64,000 nucleotides of DNA from Pseudomonadota bacterium (GTDB taxonomy: Bacteria; Pseudomonadota; Gammaproteobacteria; Pseudomonadales; Pseudohongiellaceae). The stretch lies in NCBI GenBank assembly GCA_027623555.1, contig JAQBSZ010000002.1:124001-188000 (forward strand), given 5' to 3'. The notes under the pieces are model-generated. The model was not told the origin of the DNA. It did no database searches and saw nothing but the letters and a program-made list of their open reading frames with translations. The translations under genes and the position numbers were made by a program. Of this stretch, positions 19,393 to 28,150 are shown piece by piece (the first letter of the stretch is position 1; each line of letters begins with the position of its first letter).

Positions 19393-20934
19393 TTAACCTC
19401 CAAACAAGGTGATGTTAAATACTCTGGCTACAATCAATATCCCGCTAAATCCAATAAAAACCACCAGGCTCAGGTAAGAGAAATAGCGGGCAAATGTCGA
19501 AGGATAAAATGCCTTGTCCTCTTTCGGGATGATGGTGAGGCAAAAATACACATTGAAGAAGTAGATAACTGGCGCAACGAAGTAAGCCAAAGCGGAAGCG
19601 ACCAGCACCAGATACACGGGTTGGGGTACGCCAATGATGATCCCAAGCGATGTGACCAGGGAGAAGATCATCGTGGCACGATAGATATTATATTCCGAAT
19701 ACCATGTACTTATATGTTCTTTGTCAATGTTATCCCTGTCTACTCCCTGCAGGTTCGCTGTGGCAGGGAAAATATTTCGACAACAGGCACCTACAATTCG
19801 GGGCCATCCATCGAAATAATTAAACGCCGTTGAAAAGGTTGCAGCGAATGCGCCAATCAAAAATATGATCATTAGACCATTGCCGACACTTTCGGTAAAA
19901 ATTCTGGCGATGTCGCCGATTACATCTTGTCCCGATACACTGCTCGGATACATCCATATTGCAGCGAGGATCAGAAAAATACTAGCGATAATGAATGACA
20001 CGACATGGCCAAGGCGAAAATCCCAGAGGCTGATTCTGAACCAGCGCTGACAGTATAGTTGCGTTTGCTCTGGAAGCTTGGAGGTGTCCACGGCCAGGTG
20101 TTTACTATTCGGAGCAAACGGATCGAATCGCTGCGCAAGGCCCATCTCTTCCAATGTGTGTCTGATTTTTCCCATTCCCACCTTCTTGGCCTTGCCCCAT
20201 TCCGATGCCTGCAGGGAAACATCGATACCTGTCGGCAACAAGCCGAGAAAAGAGGCAATAATTAGCCATGATCCAGAGGGCATTTCGAAGGTTACGAAAT
20301 ATTGTGCGACAGAAAGTGGGGGAGGGTCGGCGAAGAAAACGTAAAGGGTTGTAACGAATAGAAACCCAGCCGTAATCTTGGCAACCCTCTCAACGATTTT
20401 GTAATTACCACGCAACAGGATGAAGACCGAAAAAGCGCCGAGTATAACAGCGAAGTACGCAATGGGTATCTCGAAGCCGAGTGACTCACTGAATAAATAG
20501 CTAAATAGAAAATAGAGCACCGCGGCAGCGGCGATCAATCGTCCTGCTTGACCTACTACGCATTGCAATAGCGTGGTAGCCAACACATACCACAGTGGCC
20601 ACTTTTTCCACTGGGTGCCATAGGCTTCAATCAAGCTTTTGCCTGTAGCGCTGGTAAAACGGAAAGCCATCTCGAAGCCGTAGTATTTAAAAATATAGGC
20701 TACTGGAATACACCACAGCAGAGCGTAGGCAAAACGGCCTCCGGCAGTCGGGGCGGTGATGATGTGACTGGTGCCGATGCCGGTCATCATGAGAATAAGG
20801 CCGGGACCGAAATGCCCCATTATCTTCTTAAAGGACATGTCAGGCAATTCCAGAGAGGACAATGTCTCTTCCCCAGCCTGTAATTCCTGTGCCTCGGTGG
20901 AGGCACTAGTGATATTGTCAGTTGTTTCAGTCAC
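19393..20934 (-). CDS. Atypical Nramp-family transporter
   Basis: This 513-residue membrane protein with about 11 helices matches the Nramp fold by its opening GHFGPGLIL and by overall layout. It begins at GTG 20934 with Shine-Dalgarno GAGGAG. Canonical Nramp proteins carry DPGN in helix 1 and a Met/His metal motif in helix 6. Here helix 1 reads TGIGTSH (51-57) and the helix 6 region reads GLLPTGIDVSLQASEWG, so the residues that bind Mn or Fe are not present. The cargo is therefore probably not a standard transition metal; magnesium (as in NRMT relatives), a proton-coupled organic solute or another ion are possible. It lies 60 bp downstream of the CoA-ligase gene, same strand. Confidence 0.8.
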   Translation of the reverse strand: MTETTDNITSASTEAQELQAGEETLSSLELPDMSFKKIMGHFGPGLILMMTGIGTSHIITAPTAGGRFAYALLWCIPVAYIFKYYGFEMAFRFTSATGKSLIEAYGTQWKKWPLWYVLATTLLQCVVGQAGRLIAAAAVLYFLFSYLFSESLGFEIPIAYFAVILGAFSVFILLRGNYKIVERVAKITAGFLFVTTLYVFFADPPPLSVAQYFVTFEMPSGSWLIIASFLGLLPTGIDVSLQASEWGKAKKVGMGKIRHTLEEMGLAQRFDPFAPNSKHLAVDTSKLPEQTQLYCQRWFRISLWDFRLGHVVSFIIASIFLILAAIWMYPSSVSGQDVIGDIARIFTESVGNGLMIIFLIGAFAATFSTAFNYFDGWPRIVGACCRNIFPATANLQGVDRDNIDKEHISTWYSEYNIYRATMIFSLVTSLGIIIGVPQPVYLVLVASALAYFVAPVIYFFNVYFCLTIIPKEDKAFYPSTFARYFSYLSLVVFIGFSGILIVARVFNITLFGG

Positions 20935-20994
20935 TTATTTGCTCCTCAATGAATCGCCTATCTGAAATAGGCTCGAATCTTTATTAATTATTCT

Positions 20995-22509
20995 TCAGGT
21001 CAGGCCGAGTTTTTCTGCCAGTCCGATGCGTTGCAGTTTTCCGGTGGGGCCCTTCGGGATCTCTTCCAGGAAAACTATTTTTTTCGGCACCTTGAAATCG
21101 GCCAGGCGCGTCGCCGCATAATCACGCAAGTCGTTTGCATCGAGTACCGCACCCTCTTCAAGTACGACAGCGGCGGCGACATCCTCACCGAGCTTCTGAT
21201 GCGGTATAGCAAAAGTAACTACCTGGGCGACACTCTCGTGATCGAGTAGTATTTCATCGACTTCCCGGGGAGAAATTTTTTCACCACCGCGGTTGATTAT
21301 CTCTTTAAGACGGCCGGTTAGTGTCAAATAGCCCTCGCTATCAATATGGCCTTGATCTCCGGTGCGAAACCAGCCATTGGTAAATGCTGATGCATTGGCT
21401 TGATCATTATTAAGGTAGCCCGATGTCACATTCTCACCCTGGATCACAACCTCTCCAATATCCCCGCTTGCCATGTGCTCGCCTTCGGCGTTCATAATCG
21501 ATACCTTCGGTCCGGCCGCTAAACCGACCGCCCCTGGCTTCTGTGAACCCCGTGGTAAGGGATTACATGCCATCTGGTGAGCAGCCTCGGTCATGCCGTA
21601 AGCCTCTATTACGGGCGCATCAAAGGTTGTCTCCAATTCCTGCATTACCTGCGGTGGTAAAGACGCAGATGAAGAGCGCAGCAGACGTAATCTGACGCTC
21701 TGGATGATATCTCGATTACGTTCTGCTCGTGACAATATAGCCTGGTGCATAGTTGGCACACCGGTATACCAGCTGGGTCTAACTTCCTCCAACCAATTGA
21801 AAAATTTTAAGGCATTGAACCCACCAGTGCAGCTCACACTGGCTCCTGCATGCAGCGAACCCAACACGGCGGCGATTAGTCCATGAATGTGAAACAGCGG
21901 CATAATATTGAGGCAACGATCCGCCGGCGTCAGGGCCAGCGAAGTAGCAACGTTGCGCGCCGATGCGCACACATTTTGTTGGCTCAAAGGCACCAGCTTA
22001 GGTCTCGATGTAGTGCCTGATGTGTGGAGTACCAAAGCGATGTCAGAGGATTGAGCTGGACCTGGAGTCAGGGAACTATTCGTGATTGATTCTCCGATCA
22101 ATGCAAATTTTCCAGCCGGATCAGAATCTTCAACCTGTAAACTAACTACATTGATATCCAATTTAGCGGCGCTTGCTACCGCAGGTGAGTCAGTTCCTTC
22201 TGCAACAACCAACAGTTTGGGTTGTAAGTCTTTCAGGTAGAAGTCAAATTCTTCACCACGATAAGCCGGATTGAGAGGGGCGGTAGTTGCTGCAGCACCA
22301 ATGCAGATAAATGCACTGGCCATCTCGGGACCGTTTGGAAGCACAATTGCAACAGGATCATTGCGACCGACTCCTAATTCATTCAAGCGAGATATGGTGT
22401 AATCGAGTTGGGCGCGCAAACCTTGATAAGTGAGCGGTTGTCGGCCAGGTGCTGCAATTGCGGTATCTTCCCCAGCACCGCTGCTAACTAAATCTCTCAA
22501 GGTGTTCAT
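20995..22509 (-). CDS. AMP-dependent acyl-CoA synthetase, oxalate-CoA-ligase-like
   Basis: The 504-residue enzyme belongs to the ANL superfamily and activates a carboxylate with ATP and CoA. Motifs: LHTSGTTSRPKLV (P-loop), EAYGMTEAAHQM (A5 region), WFRTGDQG, GRLKEIINRGGEKISPREV and the catalytic lysine PKGPTGKLQR near the C-terminus. The TEAAHQMACNPLP segment with KPGAVG resembles oxalyl-CoA synthetases (yeast Pcs60, plant AAE3) more than long-chain synthetases, so a small dicarboxylate is a fair guess, not proven. No signal or membrane segment. It is upstream of the atypical Nramp gene and divergent from the ketopantoate-reductase-like gene, probably sharing the 227-bp control region. Confidence 0.82.
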   Translation of the reverse strand: MNTLRDLVSSGAGEDTAIAAPGRQPLTYQGLRAQLDYTISRLNELGVGRNDPVAIVLPNGPEMASAFICIGAAATTAPLNPAYRGEEFDFYLKDLQPKLLVVAEGTDSPAVASAAKLDINVVSLQVEDSDPAGKFALIGESITNSSLTPGPAQSSDIALVLHTSGTTSRPKLVPLSQQNVCASARNVATSLALTPADRCLNIMPLFHIHGLIAAVLGSLHAGASVSCTGGFNALKFFNWLEEVRPSWYTGVPTMHQAILSRAERNRDIIQSVRLRLLRSSSASLPPQVMQELETTFDAPVIEAYGMTEAAHQMACNPLPRGSQKPGAVGLAAGPKVSIMNAEGEHMASGDIGEVVIQGENVTSGYLNNDQANASAFTNGWFRTGDQGHIDSEGYLTLTGRLKEIINRGGEKISPREVDEILLDHESVAQVVTFAIPHQKLGEDVAAAVVLEEGAVLDANDLRDYAATRLADFKVPKKIVFLEEIPKGPTGKLQRIGLAEKLGLT

Positions 22510-22736
22510 CTTGGTTTCTCAGTATAAAAGCAGCAGTGTGCTAAATCAGTGCGTAGTAAGTCAAGGCCGTGGTCAAATGAATCGAATGCAGTCAATCATC
22601 TGGCGTAGAGCGGATAGACTCCCAAGCTCGCCATTTGTTTACAGCAACCGATAATGACTCGAAGTGAAGCGAGCATTGAGCTAGACTTATTCCGCTCCCG
22701 ATTAAGCCAAACTCAAAGATTCAAGGGGTAAAAGCG

Positions 22737-23714
22737 ATGCGGATATGTATTTATGGCGCTGGTGCCATTGGCGGCTACCTCGGTGCAATGCTCTCCAGGA
22801 CAGAAGTTGAAGTTTCCTTGATCGCCCGGGGTCCCCACCTGTTGGCCATGCAGCAACAGGGCTTGAGGCTGATCACAGAGGAAGGTGAAAGCGTTCATCA
22901 TTTGAATTGCACGGATAAGCCTGAAAGTCTTCCACCGCAAGATTATGTAATCGTGACGCTGAAAGCACATTCTGTACCTGGAATTGTGCCGCAGATAGTA
23001 TCGCTACTGGCGCCCGACGGCTCCGTAGTTACGGCAGTCAATGGCATTCCCTGGTGGTATTTTTATAAAGTAAATAGTCCCATGCAGGATAAACGCCTGC
23101 ACACAGTAGACCCGGAAGATCAACAGTGGCAACAAATCGGGCCGGAGCGTGCAATCGGATGCGTGGTTTATCCTGCTTGTGACCTGGTGGAACCAGGTGT
23201 AATTCGGCATGTTGAAGGAAATCGCTTTACTTTGGGCGAACCCAGTGGCGAAAAGACAGAAAGAGTAAATACCTTGAGTCAAGCGTTCATTGAAGCGGGT
23301 CTCAAAGCACCGGTGCGACCAAGGATAAGGGACGATATATGGGTAAAGCTATGGGGTAATTTATGCTTTAATCCAATCAGTGCACTTACTCATTCTACTC
23401 TGGATATCATTGCTACTGATCCGGGGACAAGAGACATTGCGCGCGGCATGATGAAAGAAGCGCAGCTAATCGCTGAAAACCTGGGAGTGAGATTTTCAGT
23501 AGATATTGAAAAGCGTATCGATGGTGCAGCTAATGTGGGTGCGCATAAAACATCAATGTTGCAGGATCTTGAGCAAGGTCGTCCTATGGAAATCGATGCA
23601 CTATTAACTGTGGTGCAAGAGATGGGTGAAATGACAAAAATAAAAACGCCTACCATTGATACTGTCCTGGCTCTTGTTATTCAACGGGCACGACAGGCAG
23701 GCTGTTATAACTAA
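22737..23714 (+). CDS. Ketopantoate reductase (ApbA/PanE) family protein
   Basis: The protein starts with the NADP-binding Rossmann motif MRICIYGAGAIGGYLG (GxGxxG) and has the second domain signature IRDDIWVKLWGNLCFNPISALT with the conserved Lys and Asn of the ketopantoate reductase family. The C-terminal HKTSMLQDLEQGRPMEID is also diagnostic. Length (325) is normal. Given the neighbours (CoA ligase, fumarylacetoacetase-like), it may reduce a 2-oxoacid other than ketopantoate; many family members outside pan operons do. Ribosome binding site AAGGGG lies about eight bases before ATG 22737. Next gene begins 10 bp after the stop, so they form an operon. Confidence 0.85.
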   Translation: MRICIYGAGAIGGYLGAMLSRTEVEVSLIARGPHLLAMQQQGLRLITEEGESVHHLNCTDKPESLPPQDYVIVTLKAHSVPGIVPQIVSLLAPDGSVVTAVNGIPWWYFYKVNSPMQDKRLHTVDPEDQQWQQIGPERAIGCVVYPACDLVEPGVIRHVEGNRFTLGEPSGEKTERVNTLSQAFIEAGLKAPVRPRIRDDIWVKLWGNLCFNPISALTHSTLDIIATDPGTRDIARGMMKEAQLIAENLGVRFSVDIEKRIDGAANVGAHKTSMLQDLEQGRPMEIDALLTVVQEMGEMTKIKTPTIDTVLALVIQRARQAGCYN

Positions 23715-23724
23715 CGAGAAGAAT

Positions 23725-24522
23725 ATGAGCAAATGGATTAGATTCAGGCGTCAGGACTCACAAATAGTTGAGTTTGGAAAAGTTTCCGAAGGCGTTGAAT
23801 TCGAAAATCAACAAGTCAATGTATGTACCGGAAGTTTATTTAATGGTGCAGAGCCAACAGATGAAGTATTGGATATTCAGGGCTTGGAGATATTGAATCC
23901 ATGTTGGCCCGGGAAAATGATAGGTCTTTGGAAAAACGTGAGAGCAGCCGCCGAAAAACAGGGATTATCAATCCCTGATGAGCCTTTGTATTTTCTCAAA
24001 TCCAGTAATTGTTTCTTGCCTCATCTTGGGGAGATTCGACGACCCGAATATTATGATGGCAGGATAATCTACGAAGGTGAACTCGGCGTAGTCATCGGTA
24101 AAGTTTGTAAAGATGTTTCCGAAGCGGATGCTGCGGATTTTATTTTCGGCTACACCTGTGTTAACGATGTTACGGCACTCTCTCTAATTGATAAAGATCC
24201 CACTTTTGCTCAATGGTGTCGAGCCAAAAGCATGGATACATTTGGCGCATTTGGTCCCAGCATAACTACTGATATAAATCCCGAACAGTTACAGGTACAG
24301 ACCTACTACCAAGGCAAGCTGAGACAGGATTATGCAATTAGCGATCTAATTTTTTCTCCCTATCAAATAGTGAGTTTATTATCAAAGGATATGACCCTGT
24401 ATCCTGGAGACCTGATCGCCTGCGGCACCGGTTCTGGTGTTTTGCCAATTAAACCCGGAAGTACTGTAGCAGTACATATAGACGGGTTGGATCCTCTCAG
24501 TAACACGATGGCTGTTGTCTGA
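23725..24522 (+). CDS. Fumarylacetoacetate hydrolase family protein
   Basis: The 265-residue protein is a FAH-fold enzyme. Visible family marks are the N-terminal region with WKN, then YEGELGVVIGK with the metal-binding acidic residues (E..E..D pattern), GYTCVNDVTALSL, AKSMDTFGAFGPSI, and the LYPGDLIACGTGSGV loop. Members hydrolyse or decarboxylate acyl-pyruvates and oxaloacetate-like substrates using Mg or Mn. The substrate is inferred only as a small oxo-acid. ATG 23725 follows GAGAAG; an upstream in-frame ATG (23656) lies inside the reductase gene and is unlikely. It is the last gene of this two-gene operon. Confidence 0.85.
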   Translation: MSKWIRFRRQDSQIVEFGKVSEGVEFENQQVNVCTGSLFNGAEPTDEVLDIQGLEILNPCWPGKMIGLWKNVRAAAEKQGLSIPDEPLYFLKSSNCFLPHLGEIRRPEYYDGRIIYEGELGVVIGKVCKDVSEADAADFIFGYTCVNDVTALSLIDKDPTFAQWCRAKSMDTFGAFGPSITTDINPEQLQVQTYYQGKLRQDYAISDLIFSPYQIVSLLSKDMTLYPGDLIACGTGSGVLPIKPGSTVAVHIDGLDPLSNTMAVV

Positions 24523-24997
24523 AATGCAACTTTTTTAGGGGCGCATTACACTACAAATCCGCTACCCGGCTCTCCCACCGCGTTTATGCCACTTCTCCAA
24601 TGGCACCTGCATGGCACACGGTGCAGTTGGCCAGATTAATCATCAAGTGGTGAGAAATCTCATTTTTCAACGCTGAAGCTGCTTTAAAAACTCTATAAAT
24701 CAATAACTTACTAAGCTGGCATAGTTCGTGAATACTCTTGTTCAAGGTGAATGAGTTTAATCATGATTAATGTAGATTCGCCTGTAACCGGAAAGTTGGT
24801 GGCGGCGTCTTAATAGTGGCTAGCGTTCATTGCCTAAATTTTCGTTAAATAGATTTTTGCGCTTGGTTCAGGCCGCGGGTCAATTCCCATTGGCTCGCGG
24901 CTGAACCTTTTTTCGTGTGTAAGAGTGATCTTTAGCGCATAGTGGCCTTGGTCGCGGCATAAACCCTTTGATTAATTCGCAATCTCTGGAGACAGTA
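24523..24997. other. Intergenic region with isolated terminator; possible small RNA
   Basis: This 475-base gap holds no convincing gene. Near 24763-24813 there is a 16-codon ORF (MINVDSPVTGKLVAAS) without a clear ribosome binding site. A strong hairpin with a T-run follows at 24865-24913, more than 340 bases after the preceding stop and 85 bases before the next start. A terminator this far from either gene suggests a short independent transcript or a leader of the next gene. No -35/-10 pair could be chosen with confidence. Confidence 0.35.
24865..24913 (+). terminator. Intrinsic terminator in the 24.5-25.0 kb gap
   Basis: GGTTCAG(G)CCGCGGG pairs with CTCGCGGCTGAACC across a 20-base loop, with one bulged G, and is followed directly by six T. 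The stem is GC-rich and long enough for Rho-independent termination on the plus strand. Confidence 0.7.
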
Positions 24998-25315
24998 ATG
25001 AAAGACCAGCCATCTGCAATAAACGAGAAAATTGGAAAATTCTGGCCCCAGGTACGAAAGCTGCTCGTTTTTCAGATCAAGCTTTATATCGATGCCTTTC
25101 GTGATATTTTCCTGAGTGTTCTGTCACTGGGCGCGTTCTTGATAGACCTGGTGCAGCGCAACGCTGGTGCGCAGAGCTACTTTGAAAGGGTGCTGCAGTT
25201 CGGGCGGCATACTGAGCGCTCGATCAATCTGTTTAACCAATTCGATTCAGACCAGCAGAGTGCTCGAAGTGTCGATAGGGTTCTGGATGAACTCGAAGAT
25301 CGATTCCGCCGCTAA
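24998..25315 (+). CDS. Conserved-looking small protein of unknown function
   Basis: The 105-residue product starts at ATG 24998 with GGAGA at 24988-24992. It is not recognised as any named family. The sequence is rich in Arg, Lys, Asp and Phe, with an amphipathic to hydrophobic stretch (about residues 25-50, VFQIKLYIDAFRDIFLSVLS) and a charged C-terminus ending LEDRFRR. One membrane-associated helix is possible; otherwise it looks helical and soluble. It is 69 bp upstream of the AraC-type regulator gene and on the same strand, so the two may be co-transcribed. Confidence 0.6.
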   Translation: MKDQPSAINEKIGKFWPQVRKLLVFQIKLYIDAFRDIFLSVLSLGAFLIDLVQRNAGAQSYFERVLQFGRHTERSINLFNQFDSDQQSARSVDRVLDELEDRFRR

Positions 25316-25384
25316 TCCTTTTGAATTTCTGGAAGTGTTCCGGTATGTTCTGATTAGCATCGGGCTGTATCCAGGACGAATACC

Positions 25385-26476
25385 TTGTCAAATCCACTAC
25401 TCTTATTCAGCGCTCAGATCGTAGCGATTCTGTCAGTCCTGCTGCTTGCCGCAGGTTACCTGAAAACCGATCCCCGTGCACCTAGCGCCAGAGTTTTTGC
25501 CTTAATGGCGTTAATGGTGGTGCTGTATTTGCTGAATGGCATGACCGCTGCCCACGTCGACCCGCAATTTCATATCGATCTGAGTCGCTGGGAGTTGGTC
25601 ATCGAAGTCGGTACGAGTACGATCTGTGGTCTGTTTATGATTTATTGCTTCCTTATTTTTCAGGAGCAGCAGAAGTTTCCCTATACCCTGTCAGCAGCCT
25701 TCGCAATGCAAGTCCTGCTTGATGCAATTCTCTCTGTTCTAGCACTCGCCGACAAGCCGGTAACAACCACAGGCAGTACGGCGATTCTCAGCACCAGCCT
25801 GGACATTCTTCAGCTGATCTTTGTCGGGTTCGCCATGTATTGGACGCTGAAGGGTTGGCGTGCAGACCTGGTAGCCGATAGACGCCTATTACGATGGTTT
25901 ATCATCGGCGTGCAGGGTGCATTGATCTTTGCGGTAGTTTTTGTAGAAAATTTCCTGGTTGAGGGTGGCTCGATTGAGAATGCTGTAGCCCAGGCGAGCA
26001 TAGTCTATGTCATTGCCTTGCTTACCTTGAGCATGTTGCTGGCAGCATTGAGATTCGATTTTGTCTCCCTGAGCTACGTGATTCGCCGGGTTGCCGAGTT
26101 AGCAGTAGAGCCGGAAGAGGTAGATGCCCCGGCATTTAATGAAGACAGTTTTAACAAGGTATTCGGAGATGGGCACTTGTATCGCGAAGCTGGGCTCACG
26201 ATCGCGATGTTGGCGAAGAAACTGAACATGCCGGAATACCGGCTGCGTGCCTTTATCCACAAGCAACTCGGATATCGAAATTTCAACCAGATGCTGCATC
26301 AATACCGAATTGAGGATGCCAGTAATGCGCTAACTGCCGGGGGAAATCAAAATTTACCCGTGTTGACCATCGCCCTGTCGGTGGGCTATCAGTCCATTAC
26401 GCCTTTTAATAATGCCTTCCGGGAAATCAAGGGCGTAACACCTTCTGAATACAGGAAGAAGATGCGGGCTTCTTAG
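25385..26476 (+). CDS. Membrane-anchored AraC family transcriptional regulator
   Basis: The N-terminal two thirds (about residues 1-225) contain six to seven hydrophobic helices. The C-terminal 100 residues are an AraC/XylS DNA-binding domain: GLTIAMLAKKLNMPEYRLRAFI forms the first helix-turn-helix, and the second ends in the signature SVGYQSITPFNNAFREIKGVTPSEYR. Such proteins are thought to couple a membrane-sensed signal directly to promoter binding. The start is TTG 25385 with AGGA about nine bases upstream; no better ATG exists near the first helix. The target may be the adjacent membrane operon at 26746, but that is inference. Confidence 0.82.
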   Translation: MSNPLLLFSAQIVAILSVLLLAAGYLKTDPRAPSARVFALMALMVVLYLLNGMTAAHVDPQFHIDLSRWELVIEVGTSTICGLFMIYCFLIFQEQQKFPYTLSAAFAMQVLLDAILSVLALADKPVTTTGSTAILSTSLDILQLIFVGFAMYWTLKGWRADLVADRRLLRWFIIGVQGALIFAVVFVENFLVEGGSIENAVAQASIVYVIALLTLSMLLAALRFDFVSLSYVIRRVAELAVEPEEVDAPAFNEDSFNKVFGDGHLYREAGLTIAMLAKKLNMPEYRLRAFIHKQLGYRNFNQMLHQYRIEDASNALTAGGNQNLPVLTIALSVGYQSITPFNNAFREIKGVTPSEYRKKMRAS

Positions 26477-26634
26477 GTCCGACAAGAGCGCCAGCACTTA
26501 TCTACACTACCCAATTGATTCGTCGACAAGGCGTTTTCTGGATTTTAACCTTTGCCATGAGTTATTCTTGCCGTGGCCGCCTCAGGTAGCTGGCTGGAAA
26601 TATAACAAGACAGAACAAAAACGAGCGGTGGCAG

Positions 26635-26726
26635 TAAGATTTGGCCTGCAATATCACGGGCCACCCAGCGGTCCCACAAGAAAGCCTGTATGGGCTCCCC
26701 GGAGTGAGAGAGACAGGCCAATCTTA
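26635..26726 (+). promoter_or_regulatory. Structured 5' leader of the membrane operon
   Basis: A 13-14 base inverted repeat, TAAGATTTGGCCTG (26635-26648) and CAGGCCAATCTTA (26714-26726), brackets about 65 bases that contain smaller hairpins such as AGCC-TGTATG-GGCT. The right arm ends seven bases before the Shine-Dalgarno GGAGG (26733-26737) of the next gene. If transcribed, this would fold into a multi-branched leader placed to control translation start. No known riboswitch class was recognised. Confidence 0.45.
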
Positions 26727-26745
26727 ATTGGCGGAGGTTCAATTA

Positions 26746-27318
26746 GTGCTTAATGAGCTAGTTTACAATTTTGCAGTTTGGTTAGATGACACTCCATGGA
26801 GTACTTTGCTGCACGAATCCTACTATATGTATAACTGGGTAGAGTCTACCCATGTGTTAACCCTGATGGTCAGCCTGGGTATGTTGTTTATAATTGATCT
26901 CAGAATGCTTGGTTATGCGCTGCCAGAAGTACCGGCCAGTAAAATAGCAGAAAGACTTAACGTGCCGATGCTGGTTGGGTTTTCGGCAATGTTTATTACC
27001 GGTATTTTACTTTTCTACGCCGTACCAGTGCGGAGTTCACAGAGTGTGTGGTTCCGCATCAAGATGGTGCTGCTGGTGGTGTGTGCTGTAAACGCGTTCC
27101 TGTTTCACAAACGATTGAATGAGTCGGTCTCCACCTGGGACACAGAAGCCCGGGCGCCCGGGCGTATTCGTATGGGCGCGGCCCTGTCATTGGGATTTTG
27201 GTCGATCGTTGTAATGTGCGGCCGATTTATCGCTTATGACTGGTTCGATTGCCAATACGATCAATCAGCCCTGGTCGAATTTCTGGCGGGGTGCGTCGAT
27301 GGACAGGTGCGATTCTAG
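26746..27318 (+). CDS. DUF6644-like integral membrane protein, first paralog
   Basis: The start is GTG 26746 because GGAGG sits eight bases before it; an upstream TTG (26728) would overlap that site. The 190-residue protein has about five hydrophobic helices. A WVESTHVL segment in the first helix and a matching FVEAIHLL in the next gene show that the two are paralogs sharing a conserved Glu-x-x-His pair that could bind a metal or heme. I place it with the poorly characterised DUF6644-type membrane proteins, with moderate confidence. Function unknown. It heads an operon with the next two genes. Confidence 0.68.
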   Translation: MLNELVYNFAVWLDDTPWSTLLHESYYMYNWVESTHVLTLMVSLGMLFIIDLRMLGYALPEVPASKIAERLNVPMLVGFSAMFITGILLFYAVPVRSSQSVWFRIKMVLLVVCAVNAFLFHKRLNESVSTWDTEARAPGRIRMGAALSLGFWSIVVMCGRFIAYDWFDCQYDQSALVEFLAGCVDGQVRF

Positions 27319-27373
27319 GAATCGCCACCATGGTTACATGCTAAAGAATCAAAATGTTTCGGGAGATTGACTA

Positions 27374-27958
27374 ATGCCCACTTCGATACTGGGACCTTAT
27401 ACAAGAACGATAATCGTCGGTGCCGTCATTGCCACCACGCTGATATTCGCATTCACCAATGCTCGAGTTGAAGTCTGGTTTGATATTCAGCCACTGTTTG
27501 AATGGATGGAGACGACCTGGTTTGGTGTGATCGGCAAGACCTGGGGAGCCGCCTTTGCCTTCGTGGAGGCTATTCACCTTCTGGGCCTGGCCATGCTGGG
27601 CGGAAGTGTTCTGGTTGGAGAGGGGCGGGTACTGGGACTGATATTTACCGATATCCCCGCACGTACGATCATCGATAGAACGCACCGAGTCTTCGTCTGG
27701 GCACTCATTACCCTGCTTGCTACAGGCATCTTCATGGCCTGTGGAGTAGCCATGAAAATCTATTACCTGCCAGTTTACTGGTACAAGATGTTGGCATTAG
27801 CCGCGGGTATCTTGTTTCATTTCTTTATACGCAAGCCATTATTAGTCAGAGACCTCGAAGCAATTAATCCCTGGTTGCTAAAGGCAGTGGCAATCTCTTC
27901 TGTCATGGTATGGTTCACTGTAGCTGCCACTGGGCGCTGGATCGGATTCAGCGGCTAG
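27374..27958 (+). CDS. DUF6644-like integral membrane protein, second paralog
   Basis: The 194-residue protein has five hydrophobic helices and the EAIHLLGLAMLGG segment equivalent to the first paralog, followed by RVLGL and a DRTHRVFVWALI segment with a second conserved His. The end (WFTVAATGRWIGF) parallels MCGRFIAYDW in the first protein. A ribosome binding site GGGAG lies nine bases before ATG 27374. Two related membrane subunits in a row suggest a heterodimer. No catalytic motif is recognised. Confidence 0.68.
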   Translation: MPTSILGPYTRTIIVGAVIATTLIFAFTNARVEVWFDIQPLFEWMETTWFGVIGKTWGAAFAFVEAIHLLGLAMLGGSVLVGEGRVLGLIFTDIPARTIIDRTHRVFVWALITLLATGIFMACGVAMKIYYLPVYWYKMLALAAGILFHFFIRKPLLVRDLEAINPWLLKAVAISSVMVWFTVAATGRWIGFSG

Positions 27959-27974
27959 CTGAAGGAGAAAAACG

Positions 27975-28124
27975 ATGAATGATGAAAAGAACCAGGATTC
28001 GAAACTGAAAGATGATCAGTCGGCAGCCGTGCTGGCGACGGCTACCTTCGTTGTCTTTTTCGCTGTGTATTGGTTTCTGCAGATTCAATCGGTGCGAGAA
28101 CTGCTGGAACTTGCCCGGGGTTAA
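27975..28124 (+). CDS. Small single-span membrane protein, 49 residues
   Basis: ATG 27975 is preceded by a strong AAGGAG (27962-27967) and starts 16 bases after the second paralog stop, so it is almost surely translated with the operon. The product has a charged soluble N-terminus (MNDEKNQDSKLKDDQ), one transmembrane helix (about residues 17-36) and a short amphipathic tail ending LLELARG. The layout resembles small accessory subunits of membrane complexes. The transcript ends at the terminator 28151-28178. Confidence 0.7.
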   Translation: MNDEKNQDSKLKDDQSAAVLATATFVVFFAVYWFLQIQSVRELLELARG

Positions 28125-28150
28125 TCTGGCGCGGTCATGTGACAAAAAAA

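Noticed and set aside
19384..19833. Plus-strand open frame of 149 codons opposite the Nramp gene
   Set aside because: It lies wholly within the C-terminal part of the transporter gene and its translation has no domain features.
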